Assembly (NCBI RefSeq): GCF_900099675.1
Contig: NZ_FNDQ01000005.1
Location: 1-64,000, forward strand
Direction: 5' to 3'
Length of the DNA stretch: 64,000 nt
From: Myroides phaeus
GTDB lineage: Bacteria > Bacteroidota > Bacteroidia > Flavobacteriales > Flavobacteriaceae
Under the pieces are notes generated by a model, which made no database searches, was not told the origin of the DNA, and was given only the letters and a program-made list of their open reading frames with translations. The translations under genes were made by a program, and so were the position numbers. This document shows positions 17,972 to 27,662 of this stretch, one piece after another (position 1 is the first letter of the stretch; every line of letters starts with the position of its first letter).

Positions 17972-20008
17972 ATGGATGTGTTGCTAGAAAAAATAAAAAT
18001 AACGGTTGGTTATATTGTTTTTATTACACTGATTTGTGTGATGTGTGTTGCTTGTCAGAGAGAAAATAATACAGGTGATACTCAAGTAAATTTTATTAGA
18101 GAATCTGTAGATAAATATGATAGATTTACGGCGAATGATAGTAGTAAAGCATTTATTGATTCTGTTGGTCAGTTAATAAAGAAAATGCCTAATACCGAAG
18201 AAGCAAGAAGTTTATTAATCTATTATATACAAAAAGTCAATGCTGATATATCTTATATTGATTTATTATCAGAATTATCTATTAGTGTCAATGATGTTAA
18301 TCATGAAGCTAAAAGTTATTATTTAAAGGGGACAAATTATGAGAATAAGTTTGTTCTGGATACAGCATTTTATTATTACACGAGGGCAGAGTATTTATAT
18401 ACTAATATAAATGATACGCTTGAGTTAAGGGATGTTTATCGTTCAAAGGCAGTTGTTTTACTTAATAATAGAATATTTACTGAAGCGCAAACGAATATTT
18501 TAAAATTAATACGTTTAAATAAATACCAAGATGATATAAAAGTCGATTATGTTTCAAAATTCCTTTTAGGAAGTATTTTAGTTGGACTTGATGAGGTTGA
18601 TGAAGCAATTCTTACTTTGAATAGTGCTCTTGAGTATTTAAATGATCCTCGTATTGATCAGGTTTATAATGAAAATACAAAACGTTTGAATTTTGTAACA
18701 GTATATAAGAACTTAGTAGAGGCCTATCTTAAAAAAGAGGATTATAATAAGGTTTATTCGTTTGTAGATCAAACAATTAAAGAATATTTAGGAAAAGAAA
18801 GCTTATATGACGACTTACTAACAGCACAATTTATAGTTTTAAAAGCCAAAGCAAGTATTGGATTAAAGCAATTAGACGGTATTGAAGAGGAGTTACAAAA
18901 GGCAATTGCTCTATGTATAAAGCATAAGCATCATAAAGAAGAAAATACTACAAAAGTAGTTTTAGGTGAATTGCTTTTTTTAAAAGGAAATGTTGATAAA
19001 GCTATTGGCCTTTTGAATGAGGTTAAAGATTATTCTGTAAAGTTAAATGACCTTGCTTTAGAAAAAGAAGTTTTATCTAAATTGTTGAGATTTGATACGG
19101 TTTATCATCAAGAGTATTTTATTCGCTATGAGGAATTAGATCATGTATTGACAGATGAAAATAGAATGATAAAAAATACTTTTGCTCGTATTAGTTCTGA
19201 AGCTGATTATTTAATAAAAGCTAATAAAAAACTACAAAACCAAAAAGATGTCATAGCACAAGTAGGTAGTACAATGATAGGTTTAGCAATGCTTATCTTT
19301 TTTGTTATTTTATATAGACAGAAGTCACGAGAAATAAAAATGGTTAAGTTATTTCAACAAGATACAGAGAAGTATTATACTTCTATTTTAACGCTGCATG
19401 ATAAAATGGGACAGGCTCGTTTTCAAGAAAGAAAAGAGGTCGCAAAAGAACTACACGATGGTGTGTTAAATAAGCTTTTTGTTACTCGTTTTTCATTAAT
19501 GCAGATTACAAGAGATACATTGGATACGCAACGAAAGTTATTGGTTAATGAAGTAAAAGAAGTAGAAGAGTATATTAGAGGTGTATCTCATTCTCTTGAT
19601 AATGAAGAAAGCTTTAAAATTAGCTTTTATAATCAACTTTTAGAAGACTTAGTAAATATACAAAATCGAAATGAGAACACAGAGTTTACATTAATTATTG
19701 CTCCTGAGATAGAGTTACAAAATCTTTGTCATCGTAATAAAATTCATTTATACAGAATAATACAAGAGGCTCTGCAAAACGTTCATAAATATGCAAAGGC
19801 AAGTAATTGTATTGTTATTTTTAGAAAACTTAATGAGGGAGGAATAGAATTATTGATTAAAGATAATGGAGTAGGTTTTGATGTAAAGAGAGTGAAACGT
19901 GGTTTAGGTCTAAACAATATTCAAGATCGATGTGATTTAATAAATGCTTATTTTAAAATCGAAAGTTTTAAAAATAGAGGAACAACACTTCGAATTATTC
20001 TTGGTTAA
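17972..20008 (+). CDS. TPR-repeat sensor histidine kinase (HisKA_3 type), copy 2
   Basis: 678 residues with the same architecture as its upstream neighbour. There is a signal/lipobox (MCVACQ, Cys about 29), TPR-like helices to about residue 410 and a membrane helix (VGSTMIGLAMLIFFVILY). The phosphoacceptor box is KELHDGVLNKLF, followed by ALQNVHKYA, DNGVGFD and RGLGLNNIQDR. It is separated from copy 1 by 215 bp of AT-rich DNA, so it probably has its own promoter. The tandem copies look like a duplication with diverged sensor halves. No response regulator lies next to it, so it must act on a distant regulator or on the partner of another kinase. Confidence 0.85.
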   Translation: MDVLLEKIKITVGYIVFITLICVMCVACQRENNTGDTQVNFIRESVDKYDRFTANDSSKAFIDSVGQLIKKMPNTEEARSLLIYYIQKVNADISYIDLLSELSISVNDVNHEAKSYYLKGTNYENKFVLDTAFYYYTRAEYLYTNINDTLELRDVYRSKAVVLLNNRIFTEAQTNILKLIRLNKYQDDIKVDYVSKFLLGSILVGLDEVDEAILTLNSALEYLNDPRIDQVYNENTKRLNFVTVYKNLVEAYLKKEDYNKVYSFVDQTIKEYLGKESLYDDLLTAQFIVLKAKASIGLKQLDGIEEELQKAIALCIKHKHHKEENTTKVVLGELLFLKGNVDKAIGLLNEVKDYSVKLNDLALEKEVLSKLLRFDTVYHQEYFIRYEELDHVLTDENRMIKNTFARISSEADYLIKANKKLQNQKDVIAQVGSTMIGLAMLIFFVILYRQKSREIKMVKLFQQDTEKYYTSILTLHDKMGQARFQERKEVAKELHDGVLNKLFVTRFSLMQITRDTLDTQRKLLVNEVKEVEEYIRGVSHSLDNEESFKISFYNQLLEDLVNIQNRNENTEFTLIIAPEIELQNLCHRNKIHLYRIIQEALQNVHKYAKASNCIVIFRKLNEGGIELLIKDNGVGFDVKRVKRGLGLNNIQDRCDLINAYFKIESFKNRGTTLRIILG

Positions 20009-20016
20009 CTTATTTT

Positions 20017-20046
20017 TATAGCCAGGGTAATCCTTGGCTATTTTAC
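20017..20046 (+). terminator. terminator after kinase genes
   Basis: ATAGCCAGG..CCTTGGCTAT stem with one imperfection, followed by TTTT. Confidence 0.6.
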
Positions 20047-20157
20047 GTTTACAACTGTATTTAAAAGGTTATTGTTTTGTAAGCTATGTAATTATGTATT
20101 GGTGATAATTGTTTTACTTAGTTTTGTAATTATAAATAAATACTCTAATAAATACGA

Positions 20158-20664
20158 TTATAACCTTATAACCTGTTCGTCAATTAATACTCCATTAGTG
20201 TCTGTAAGGCGAATGATAACAGCTATATAACTTGATTTGATTTGCGCTTTGTTGGCTTGTCTAAAGTTATAGCCGTAAACCATAGCAGACTCTTTACCCG
20301 CTTGTTTTGTGATGTGAATTTGATGCGTTAGTATAAGCGTATCGTTGTCAATGCTCTTTTCTTTAGATAACGACATTTTACTTACAGATAATCCAGATGA
20401 TGGATACCACCCTTGTACAGTATAGCTCAACTGGTTTTCTTTAATACGTATCGCTACTATTTTGTTGTGGTTTACATCTTGTCGATAAGATACTAAACGC
20501 GTTGTAAAGCGCTCTTTGCCTGTTGTTTCGTCTATTCCGATTACTTCTCTTTTTGGTTCATACAACGTAGGTGTATAGGTAATACGCTCGTGCAAACTAA
20601 CAATTTTATTGTTTTGACATCCTAAAAAAGAGAATAGGCTAAGTAATACAAGGTGTTTTTTCAT
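20158..20664 (-). CDS. small hypothetical lipoprotein
   Basis: 168 residues. MKKHLVLLSLFSFLGCQNN has a lipobox FLGC (Cys16). The mature part is predicted to be all-beta and has no membrane segment or catalytic motif that I recognise. It contains a REVIGIDETTGKERFTTRLV stretch (about residues 39-58) and ends in a possible beta hairpin. It is a single gene, divergent from the alpha/beta hydrolase at 20882. No function is assigned. Confidence 0.75.
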   Translation of the reverse strand: MKKHLVLLSLFSFLGCQNNKIVSLHERITYTPTLYEPKREVIGIDETTGKERFTTRLVSYRQDVNHNKIVAIRIKENQLSYTVQGWYPSSGLSVSKMSLSKEKSIDNDTLILTHQIHITKQAGKESAMVYGYNFRQANKAQIKSSYIAVIIRLTDTNGVLIDEQVIRL

Positions 20665-20881
20665 CTAAAAAATATATAAGGCTAAAAATACACTTTATTT
20701 TTAACAAAATAAGCTGATTAACAATAGGTTGTAAAAGCATCTTACAGCGTGTAGATTAGAGGTTTTATAGAAAATAGTACAGTTTTCGAATTATTTATTG
20801 TTAAATTGACAATTATCATTTCTTAAACCCCGTAAAACTTCGTAATTTAACTCTTCGTAATAAAGACTAAAATCTACGCCC

Positions 20882-21424
20882 ATGATAATGATTTATTTTC
20901 ACGGATACGGGTCTGACCGTACTTCTCGTAAATTCCAAGACTTCAAAAAGTTGTTTAAAAGCTCGTCAAGCTATTGTGTTGAATGGACACCTGAATCGGA
21001 CTTTAATGGTATTTTAAATATCGTTGAAGCGAGTATAGCTGAAGAGGAGCAAGTAATTCTTATGGGAGACTCATCCGGTGCTAATTTTGCCTATCAGTTG
21101 AGAGAACGTAGAAAGAAGAAAGGATTAGCGTCTGTACTTGTAATGGTTAGTCCACTTTTAGATTACAGCATGCGCAAAGGTTCAAATTTAGAGTTTCCAG
21201 ACAATTTAAAGAATAGTTTGATTACTATAGACGATCCTAAAGATGCGTTTATCTTGATTGGTAAACAAGATGAAGTAATCGATTATAAAGGATTTCAAGA
21301 AAAAGAGTCTTACAACAGTGAAATATTATTTGTAGAGGACTCTCACCGTTTACCTAAATTCCGCGATTATTTAGGGTACATCAATTGTTATGTACAAAAC
21401 AAATTAAGATTCGATTATTTTTAA
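20882..21424 (+). CDS. small alpha/beta hydrolase (YqiA/UPF0227-like)
   Basis: 180 residues, cytoplasmic. MIMIYFHGYGSDRTSRKF gives the oxyanion region (HGYGS). VILMGDSSGANFAYQL carries the nucleophile elbow G-D-S-S-G (Ser near residue 63). ILIGKQDEVIDY provides the acidic residue and VEDSHRL the histidine, so the catalytic triad is intact. The small size and the order match the YqiA/RsbQ-type esterase families. A second Met at codon 3 is an equally good start. A terminator follows. The substrate is unknown. Confidence 0.8.
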   Translation: MIMIYFHGYGSDRTSRKFQDFKKLFKSSSSYCVEWTPESDFNGILNIVEASIAEEEQVILMGDSSGANFAYQLRERRKKKGLASVLVMVSPLLDYSMRKGSNLEFPDNLKNSLITIDDPKDAFILIGKQDEVIDYKGFQEKESYNSEILFVEDSHRLPKFRDYLGYINCYVQNKLRFDYF

Positions 21425-21430
21425 TAGTAT

Positions 21431-21458
21431 AAAACGAGGTAGCAATACCTCGTTTTTT
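21431..21458 (+). terminator. terminator
   Basis: AAAACGAGGT (21431-21440) and ACCTCGTTTT (21447-21456) form a perfect 10-bp stem, followed by T's. Confidence 0.9.
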
Positions 21459-21797
21459 TATGTCTACTTTTAAGGGGTTACGCAATCAACTGATAGTTGG
21501 GCTACTGAAGTTATTAAGTATTATAGTGGCTTGTTTTCTTTGTGTTACCTTGTTTGTATGATTGTATATGAGGTTGCTATTCAGTGTCTTGTGAGTATGA
21601 ATAAATTGTTTTGCTGACATATAACTATCTCTGTTGATTGAGGTTTTGGAGGGTTCCCTTGTATTATTCTTGTTTAGTTACTTTTTTAATATTCTGCTAT
21701 TAAAACAAGATTTATAAGTGTTTTTCACGTATAAAAATGCCAAAACAGACACGCTATCTATGAAAAATGTAGTAAACTTGTAGTAAATACACAGGTT
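21459..21797. other. intergenic leader before aroC
   Basis: About 340 bp of AT-rich DNA in which I see no gene or RNA structure. A TAAACTTG at about 21772-21779, one base off the TAnnTTTG -7 element, is the best candidate promoter for aroC. Confidence 0.4.
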
Positions 21798-22868
21798 ATG
21801 GCAGGTAATACATTTGGTAATCGTTTTCGAGTAACAACATTTGGCGAGTCGCACGGTGATGCGATTGGTGGTATCATTGACGGTTGTCCGGCGGGAATAG
21901 CATTGGATTTACAGGAAATTCAAGCAGAGTTGGATAGACGTAAACCAGGGCAATCGAAGATAGTAACGCAACGTAAAGAGGCTGATGAAGTGCGCTTTAT
22001 GTCGGGTATTTTTGAGGGTAAAACAACGGGTACGCCAATTGGCTTTATCATTGAAAATACAAATCCAAAGTCTAAAGATTACGACCATATTAAGGATGTT
22101 TACCGCCCGAGCCACGCTGATTATGTGTACGACCAAAAGTACGGGCATAGAGATTACCGCGGAGGAGGACGTAGTTCTGCTCGTGAAACTGCTTGTAGGG
22201 TAGTAGCTGGGGCTATTGCTAAGCAGGTGTTGTCTTCTGTTAAGATTACTGCCTATGTGGCGTCTGTAGGTGATATTTCAATTGATAAGCCGTATCAGGA
22301 ACTCGACTTTTCTACAATCGAACAAAACCCAGTGCGTTGTGCTGATCCTGCTATTGCAATTCAAATGGAGGAGTTAATCAAAGCGGTAAAGAAAGATGGG
22401 GACTCAATAGGGGGAACTATCTTCTGTGTGGTTCAAAACGTTCCTGTTGGTTTAGGCGAACCTGTTTTTGACCGTTTAGATGCGGAGTTGGCAAAGGCAA
22501 TGTTAGGGATTAACGCTGTTAAGGGGGTTGAGTTCGGACGTGGGTTTGCTGGTACAACGATGCGTGGAAGTGAGCATAATGACGTTATCTTGCCTGATGG
22601 AAAAACAGCTACTAATAACGCAGGCGGAATAGTAGGTGGTATCAGTAATGGTATGGATATCTATTTTCGTGTAGCGTTTAAACCTACGGCTACTTTGATG
22701 AAGGACCAGCAGTCTATCAATAGCGCAAATGAAGTCGTTACAGTACAAGGGAAAGGTCGCCACGATGCTTGTGTGTTACCAAGGGCAGTGCCTATTGTTG
22801 AGGCAATGACCGCAATTACTTTAGCGGATATGTTTATCGAACAGTACGGTTATAAAAAACAAAAATAG
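21798..22868 (+). CDS. aroC: chorismate synthase
   Basis: A 356-residue, full-length enzyme for the last shikimate-pathway step, converting EPSP to chorismate with reduced FMN. The three family signatures are present: [18 protein letters not shown] near the N-terminus (about residues 17-34), the central [16 protein letters not shown] (about 118-133) and the C-terminal [19 protein letters not shown] (about 320-338). No other aro genes lie nearby, so it is a single transcription unit. Confidence 0.95.
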   Translation: MAGNTFGNRFRVTTFGESHGDAIGGIIDGCPAGIALDLQEIQAELDRRKPGQSKIVTQRKEADEVRFMSGIFEGKTTGTPIGFIIENTNPKSKDYDHIKDVYRPSHADYVYDQKYGHRDYRGGGRSSARETACRVVAGAIAKQVLSSVKITAYVASVGDISIDKPYQELDFSTIEQNPVRCADPAIAIQMEELIKAVKKDGDSIGGTIFCVVQNVPVGLGEPVFDRLDAELAKAMLGINAVKGVEFGRGFAGTTMRGSEHNDVILPDGKTATNNAGGIVGGISNGMDIYFRVAFKPTATLMKDQQSINSANEVVTVQGKGRHDACVLPRAVPIVEAMTAITLADMFIEQYGYKKQK

Positions 22869-23232
22869 GGGATTAAACGGACCTCTTTAGCTTTACTATT
22901 TTATTGTTGTTGTCAAGTAATGAATAGCTATTCTCCGTTATTCCTAATGGGGGAGTTGGTATAGAGAGGGTGTGCAGTATAGTTACGGATATAATGGCTT
23001 TAGATGTATGCGACAGCCTAAACTTTATATCAACTGAACTACGCTGCTTACAGGGATTGTTGTTTTCTAACTTACATAAAGCCTTCTCAATTAGTGTTGC
23101 ATCATCAACTTATCCTTGTGGGGTTGGTTGTGATGAGATAGACTTGTTTGACAAAACGACAAAGCCTTATAAGGAAGACGTAATCGTTTTAAAATCAGAT
23201 GGGAATCAATAGATGTCCTTTTGTTTGACTAC
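22869..23232. other. intergenic between convergent aroC and kinase gene
   Basis: Holds no convincing gene. An 80-codon open frame on the plus strand lacks an ATG at its start, has odd composition and no recognisable motif, so I treat it as chance. The G+C is a little higher than in other gaps, so a decayed gene is possible. Confidence 0.5.
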
Positions 23233-24582
23233 CTAAAACGTCAATGTGATAACAGTACCATTCTTTAGAGACGACTGTATATCAAAGCCTATACTATGTT
23301 GGTCAAAGATAATCGTAGCAAGTGATAACCCAATACCACTTCCTTTGATATTTCCTACATTCTTACCGCGATAAAACGTTTGTTTGATAAAGGTTAAATC
23401 GTCAGGGGCAATACCCTTGCCGTGGTCTGTAACCACAACGTTTAGACGACTATTGACAGACTTTAATACAATCTCAACCGGATTGTTATTAGAGTATTTG
23501 ATGGCATTTTCAATGATGTTGTACAATGCCAAGTGAATCAACGTTTCATTTCCTTTGAACTCTAACAACGAGAAGTCGTTTACCTGTATGTCAATGTGCA
23601 GTTGTGTTTTAAACTCCGTTAGCTTATTGTGCAATGCCTCATTAATATCCCATATCAATTCGTCTATACGCACAAGCTGTGACTGGTGTTCTGCATTTTT
23701 TAATCCCGATAACAACAGCAAGTTAGATAAGATACTTTCAATCTTATATACATTGTCTAAGGCCTCTTGGGTTACCTGTTTATACTCTTCAGGAGAGCGT
23801 TCTTTTTGTGCAAACACCTCTAAGCTACCGCTAATGGCCGTAAGCGGAGTTTTAAATTCGTGAGACACATAGTTGATGAAGTTCTTTTGTACAAGGAAAC
23901 TTTCAGACAATCGAGCCAATAGCTTGTTGTACGTTGTGATAAGTTCTTCTAACTCATCATCTGTTTTAGGCACAGCAATTCCTTGCTCTAAGTTTGAGTA
24001 GTTTACTTCGTTTACCTGTTGTACTATATTCTTAATCGGCTTGTACGCCACATTAGAGATATAGCGACTTAATAAGTAAATAGCCAATAGTCCCAACAGT
24101 AAAACAATACCCAATATCAGTAGTAAACTCTTGATTTGAGAGGCATATTCAGCTCCGGGTTCTTTTGTAAAGACCACAAAATCACCTTGATTATCAGGGT
24201 AAAACATTCCGTAGTAAAAAGAGTTGTCCTTTTTAAAGTAGAAGGTTTCGTTCTTGCGTACTAACGACAGAATTTTATCTGTAATATTCGGGTCGTCAAT
24301 TAGTTGACCAAACTCCACTGCGTTAGTAGCATTGATAACAGCCACGTTCTTACTTAGGATAGTAGTTCTAAACTGGTCGCGAATAACCGAATGCTCATTT
24401 TGAGGCAACTCGTCTTGTTCTAAATAGTAGATAGCCGAAAGCAGGGTTGTATTCTCAAGCTCACTAAAGATATTGTCTTGTGCTCGTTTGTAGTAAGCTA
24501 AAAATATCAGTAGAGAAGCCAAACAGAATACAATACCAAAGGTAATTGTACTATAAAGCGTCAAGCGGTTGCGTAAATTCAT
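23233..24582 (-). CDS. sensor histidine kinase (HisKA, OmpR-type partner)
   Basis: 449 residues. Two membrane helices (about residues 9-30 and 150-172) bracket a periplasmic sensor. The HAMP-like linker is followed by the phosphoacceptor box NYVSHEFKTPLTAISGS. The ATP domain has NIIENAIKYS (N), VVTDHGKGIAPDD (G1) and GSGIGLSLATIIF (G2). It is preceded by its response regulator with a 2-bp gap. Both follow hutI and hutG with almost no spacing, so the kinase is the last gene of a four-gene minus-strand run. The ligand is unknown. Confidence 0.9.
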   Translation of the reverse strand: MNLRNRLTLYSTITFGIVFCLASLLIFLAYYKRAQDNIFSELENTTLLSAIYYLEQDELPQNEHSVIRDQFRTTILSKNVAVINATNAVEFGQLIDDPNITDKILSLVRKNETFYFKKDNSFYYGMFYPDNQGDFVVFTKEPGAEYASQIKSLLLILGIVLLLGLLAIYLLSRYISNVAYKPIKNIVQQVNEVNYSNLEQGIAVPKTDDELEELITTYNKLLARLSESFLVQKNFINYVSHEFKTPLTAISGSLEVFAQKERSPEEYKQVTQEALDNVYKIESILSNLLLLSGLKNAEHQSQLVRIDELIWDINEALHNKLTEFKTQLHIDIQVNDFSLLEFKGNETLIHLALYNIIENAIKYSNNNPVEIVLKSVNSRLNVVVTDHGKGIAPDDLTFIKQTFYRGKNVGNIKGSGIGLSLATIIFDQHSIGFDIQSSLKNGTVITLTF

Positions 24583-24584
24583 AA

Positions 24585-25259
24585 TTATTCTTGTAACATA
24601 TAACCCGTTCCTTTGATTGTGTGAATTATTTTGCCTTGTGATTCATCCAGTTTATTTCTCAAATAAGAGATATAAACATCTACTACATTAGTATTGGTGT
24701 CAAACTGAATACCCCACACGCGTTCCAGAATTTGCATTCTCGATACCACCTTGTCTTTGTTTTCCAACAAGAACAACAGCAATTTGTATTCACGAGGAGA
24801 CAAGTCTATTTGTTTATCTCCTTGCACTACAAGGTGTTTTTCTGGGTCAAGCTTTAAATCGCGACATACATATACGTGTTCCCTTTTTTCGTAGTTAAAC
24901 TTCGTACGTCTTGTCAGTGCATTAATACGAGAAATCAACTCGCTAAAGTGAAATGGTTTAGTCAAGTAATCATCAGCACCACCATCTAAAGCAGAGATTT
25001 TGTCTGAGGTTTCACTCAAAGCGCTCAACATTAGAATAGGCGTGTAGTTCTTCTTAAAACGAATCATTTTAGTCAACTGAATACCATCAATACCCGGCAG
25101 CATAATGTCCATCAAGATTAAGTCCCACTCTCCATTTAAGATAAGCTCTCTTGCTTGCTCACCCGTTTGTGCGAGTTCAACTCTCATTCCGTTTTCCTCT
25201 AAACCCTTTACGATGAAATCGCTAATGCGTGTGTCATCCTCAACTAATAGTATATTCAC
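24585..25259 (-). CDS. OmpR/PhoB-family response regulator
   Basis: 224 residues beginning MNILLVEDDTRISDF. The start codon is a GTG at 25259, immediately after the stop of hutG (2-bp gap), which suggests translational coupling. The receiver domain has the acidic pair E7/D8-D9, the phosphoacceptor aspartate in LILMDIMLPGIDG (about D51) and the conserved Lys in LTKPFHF. The C-terminal winged helix reads IDLSPREYKLLLFLLENK...SRMQILERVWG, as in OmpR/PhoB. It is paired with the kinase downstream. Its position inside a histidine-degradation run suggests that it may control, or be co-induced with, that pathway. Confidence 0.92.
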   Translation of the reverse strand: MNILLVEDDTRISDFIVKGLEENGMRVELAQTGEQARELILNGEWDLILMDIMLPGIDGIQLTKMIRFKKNYTPILMLSALSETSDKISALDGGADDYLTKPFHFSELISRINALTRRTKFNYEKREHVYVCRDLKLDPEKHLVVQGDKQIDLSPREYKLLLFLLENKDKVVSRMQILERVWGIQFDTNTNVVDVYISYLRNKLDESQGKIIHTIKGTGYMLQE

Positions 25260-25261
25260 AA

Positions 25262-26305
25262 TTAAATTCTTTCCATGTTTGATTTCATAAAATCAGTTAC
25301 CAAATAAGCAATCAGTTTACCTACTAAGTGACTGTTCTGTTCAAAGTCTAACGACGGTGCTCCTTCACAAATGTGTAGGTAACTTGCATTGCGCGACTTT
25401 CCAAAGAAGTGGATGAATTGACGTAATCGCTCTGCCGAGAAACCTGTTGGTGTAATGGCACTACTTGCAATCATTGGAACTGCGTCTAAATCAATCTCAA
25501 TTCCATAGTAATTATAGTCTATGTGCTTTTGAGCTGTAATTAACTCAGTGTCAAAAGACTTTTCTTTTCTAATGCGTATTTGCTCATACGTATTGTACTT
25601 CACACGGTCTGCATTCGCCTTTATATCAGCAAATATAGTCTTTGAAGTATAGTTTTCGTGTAGTCCAAAAATGAAGTAATTCTTCAAGAATCCCTCTTCA
25701 AAGGCATAAGAAAACCCATTACCACTATGGCGACCTTCTAAAGGACGGAAGTCAGAATGCGCGTCAAAGTTAATGACATTGATGTGCTTTCCTTTTGCCA
25801 AAGCAACTCCTTTGATATTACCATAAGCGTTATTGTGTCCTCCGCCAATAATAATCGGAATTTTACCAGCATTGACTATTTTGGTAATTGTATGAGAAAC
25901 CTCTTTGTCAATACAAGAAACCAATTCACACAAGCGTTTTCTGTCCTCTTTACTTGTTGTGTCTAAGTTTCTCGCCTCAGCCATTTCTTGTTCAAAGTCT
26001 AAATGCCCAACAATAGTAGCCCAACTTCCCTTACAAAAGCGGTTGTGTTGAATATTGAGGAAACTGTTTAAAAACGATTGCCAAGCCGTAGCGGTTCCAG
26101 GGCGACCCAGGTTTGCTTTAACCCCAATGTCTTCCGGAATACCAATAATAGCGTACTTTGCGTCTATAGTTGCTAATTCGCTTTCCCAATTAGCATCTGA
26201 TTCTAAGGTATGTATTCTCTCGCCAAACTTAATTTCGCCACTTCTAAACTTTGTAAGGGCGATTAAATCAGCTTTCTTGAATAATTTTATCTTTTGACTA
26301 TTCAT
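25262..26305 (-). CDS. hutG: formimidoylglutamase / arginase-family ureohydrolase
   Basis: A 347-residue cytoplasmic enzyme that hydrolyses formimidoylglutamate to glutamate and formamide in histidine degradation. Arginase-fold Mn ligands are visible: GGGHNNAYGN (His), NVINFDAHSDFR (Asp-His-Asp) and IEIDLDAVPM (Asp). SSAITPTGFS resembles the substrate loop of the bacterial ureohydrolases. The assignment as HutG rather than arginase or agmatinase rests on the adjacent hutI (44-bp gap). hutU and hutH are not in the window. Confidence 0.85.
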   Translation of the reverse strand: MNSQKIKLFKKADLIALTKFRSGEIKFGERIHTLESDANWESELATIDAKYAIIGIPEDIGVKANLGRPGTATAWQSFLNSFLNIQHNRFCKGSWATIVGHLDFEQEMAEARNLDTTSKEDRKRLCELVSCIDKEVSHTITKIVNAGKIPIIIGGGHNNAYGNIKGVALAKGKHINVINFDAHSDFRPLEGRHSGNGFSYAFEEGFLKNYFIFGLHENYTSKTIFADIKANADRVKYNTYEQIRIRKEKSFDTELITAQKHIDYNYYGIEIDLDAVPMIASSAITPTGFSAERLRQFIHFFGKSRNASYLHICEGAPSLDFEQNSHLVGKLIAYLVTDFMKSNMERI

Positions 26306-26349
26306 AGTTCAATTTTTTGTGGTGTGTAAAAAAGAGAAGTACCTCTGGC

Positions 26350-27585
26350 TTATTGCAACTTTCCGTTTAAGATAACTTGTTCAATGTTGTTACTACCAAA
26401 TGCGTATGGCAATTCGTAAAAAGAGTGCAATGGCTTCGTGATAATCAAACTTGCCTTTTTCCCTTTTGTGATACTACCATAATCTTGTCCAACGCCCATA
26501 GCATAAGCCCCGTTTATTGTAGCGGCATTAATAGCCTCTTCTGGAGTCATTCTCATCTTAATACAAGCCGTAGATACTACAAAGTTCATATTACCTGAAG
26601 GTGTAGTTCCTGGGTTTGAGTCAGATGCTAAGGCAATTGGCAATCCAGCGTCAATCATTTTACGTGCGGGTGTGTACGGAATTGAAATAAAGAACGAACA
26701 CGTAGGTAGGGCTACAGGCATTGTTTTACTCCCTTTTAAGACCGCAATATCTTCGTCAGTTACTATTTCCAAGTGGTCAACTGATAAAGCACCATTCTTC
26801 ACACACATTTCAATTCCGCCAATAGCCGTAAATTGGTTAACGTGTACTTTTGCAATCATTCCGTGTTTTTGTCCTGCTTGAATAATGCGCTCTGTTTCTT
26901 CACAAGAGAAGTATCCAGTTTCTAAAAAAGCATCTACATATTCCGCCAACCCTTCTTTTGCGATAGCCGGAATCATCTCATCAACCAGTAAGTCGATGTA
27001 TCCTTTGTGGTTGTCTTTATAGGCTGTTGGGAATGCGTGAGCCCCTAAAAACGTAGCTTTGATTTCAATAGGGTAGTTGTCTTTCAACTTCTTGATTACC
27101 CTAAGCATCTTTAGTTCCGCCTCTAATGTAAGTCCGTAACCAGACTTTATTTCAACCGCACCTGTACCTTGTTGGATAACCTCCTCTAAGCGTTTGCGCG
27201 ATTGTTCGTATAATTCTTCTTCTGAAAGTTCTTGTAATTTCTTAGCCGAGTTTAAAATTCCCCCGCCGCGATTGAATATTTCCTCGTAACTCAATCCGTT
27301 GATTCTATCTACAAACTCCAATTCTCTGTTGCCAGCATATACTAAGTGAGTGTGGCTATCTACCCAAGTTGGTAAAACAGTTTTACCCGTAACATCAATT
27401 ACCTCGTCAAAATCAGCAGTCGGACAATCGCTCATCGGACCAAAGTCTTTAATGATGTCGTTTTCAATTAAAAGGAAAGCGTTTTCAAGCACAGGTAGCG
27501 TTTTCATTTCTTGTCCTTCTAATTTGTCGATATGTTGATTTCTAACTTGTAGAATTTCCTTGATGTTTTTCAGTAGTATAGTCAT
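26350..27585 (-). CDS. hutI: imidazolonepropionase
   Basis: A 411-residue amidohydrolase-superfamily enzyme, cleaving 4-imidazolone-5-propanoate to formimidoylglutamate. The metal motif VDSHTHLVYAGNR (about residues 75-87), GAVEIKSGYGL, FLGAHAFP, KVHVNQF, SVDHLE and LASDSNPGT occur in the usual order. It is the first gene of the minus-strand run hutI-hutG-regulator-kinase and is divergent from the CorA-type gene. Confidence 0.93.
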   Translation of the reverse strand: MTILLKNIKEILQVRNQHIDKLEGQEMKTLPVLENAFLLIENDIIKDFGPMSDCPTADFDEVIDVTGKTVLPTWVDSHTHLVYAGNRELEFVDRINGLSYEEIFNRGGGILNSAKKLQELSEEELYEQSRKRLEEVIQQGTGAVEIKSGYGLTLEAELKMLRVIKKLKDNYPIEIKATFLGAHAFPTAYKDNHKGYIDLLVDEMIPAIAKEGLAEYVDAFLETGYFSCEETERIIQAGQKHGMIAKVHVNQFTAIGGIEMCVKNGALSVDHLEIVTDEDIAVLKGSKTMPVALPTCSFFISIPYTPARKMIDAGLPIALASDSNPGTTPSGNMNFVVSTACIKMRMTPEEAINAATINGAYAMGVGQDYGSITKGKKASLIITKPLHSFYELPYAFGSNNIEQVILNGKLQ

Positions 27586-27662
27586 TGTTTTTTGTTTTGT
27601 TATTAATCCTCAATATACTGTTTAATTGGAAAAACCAGTATATTTATTCAAAATTAAGAAAT

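Noticed and set aside
22970..23212. 80-codon plus-strand frame after aroC
   Set aside because: Start is not ATG, no motif, no promoter or terminator arrangement supporting a gene.
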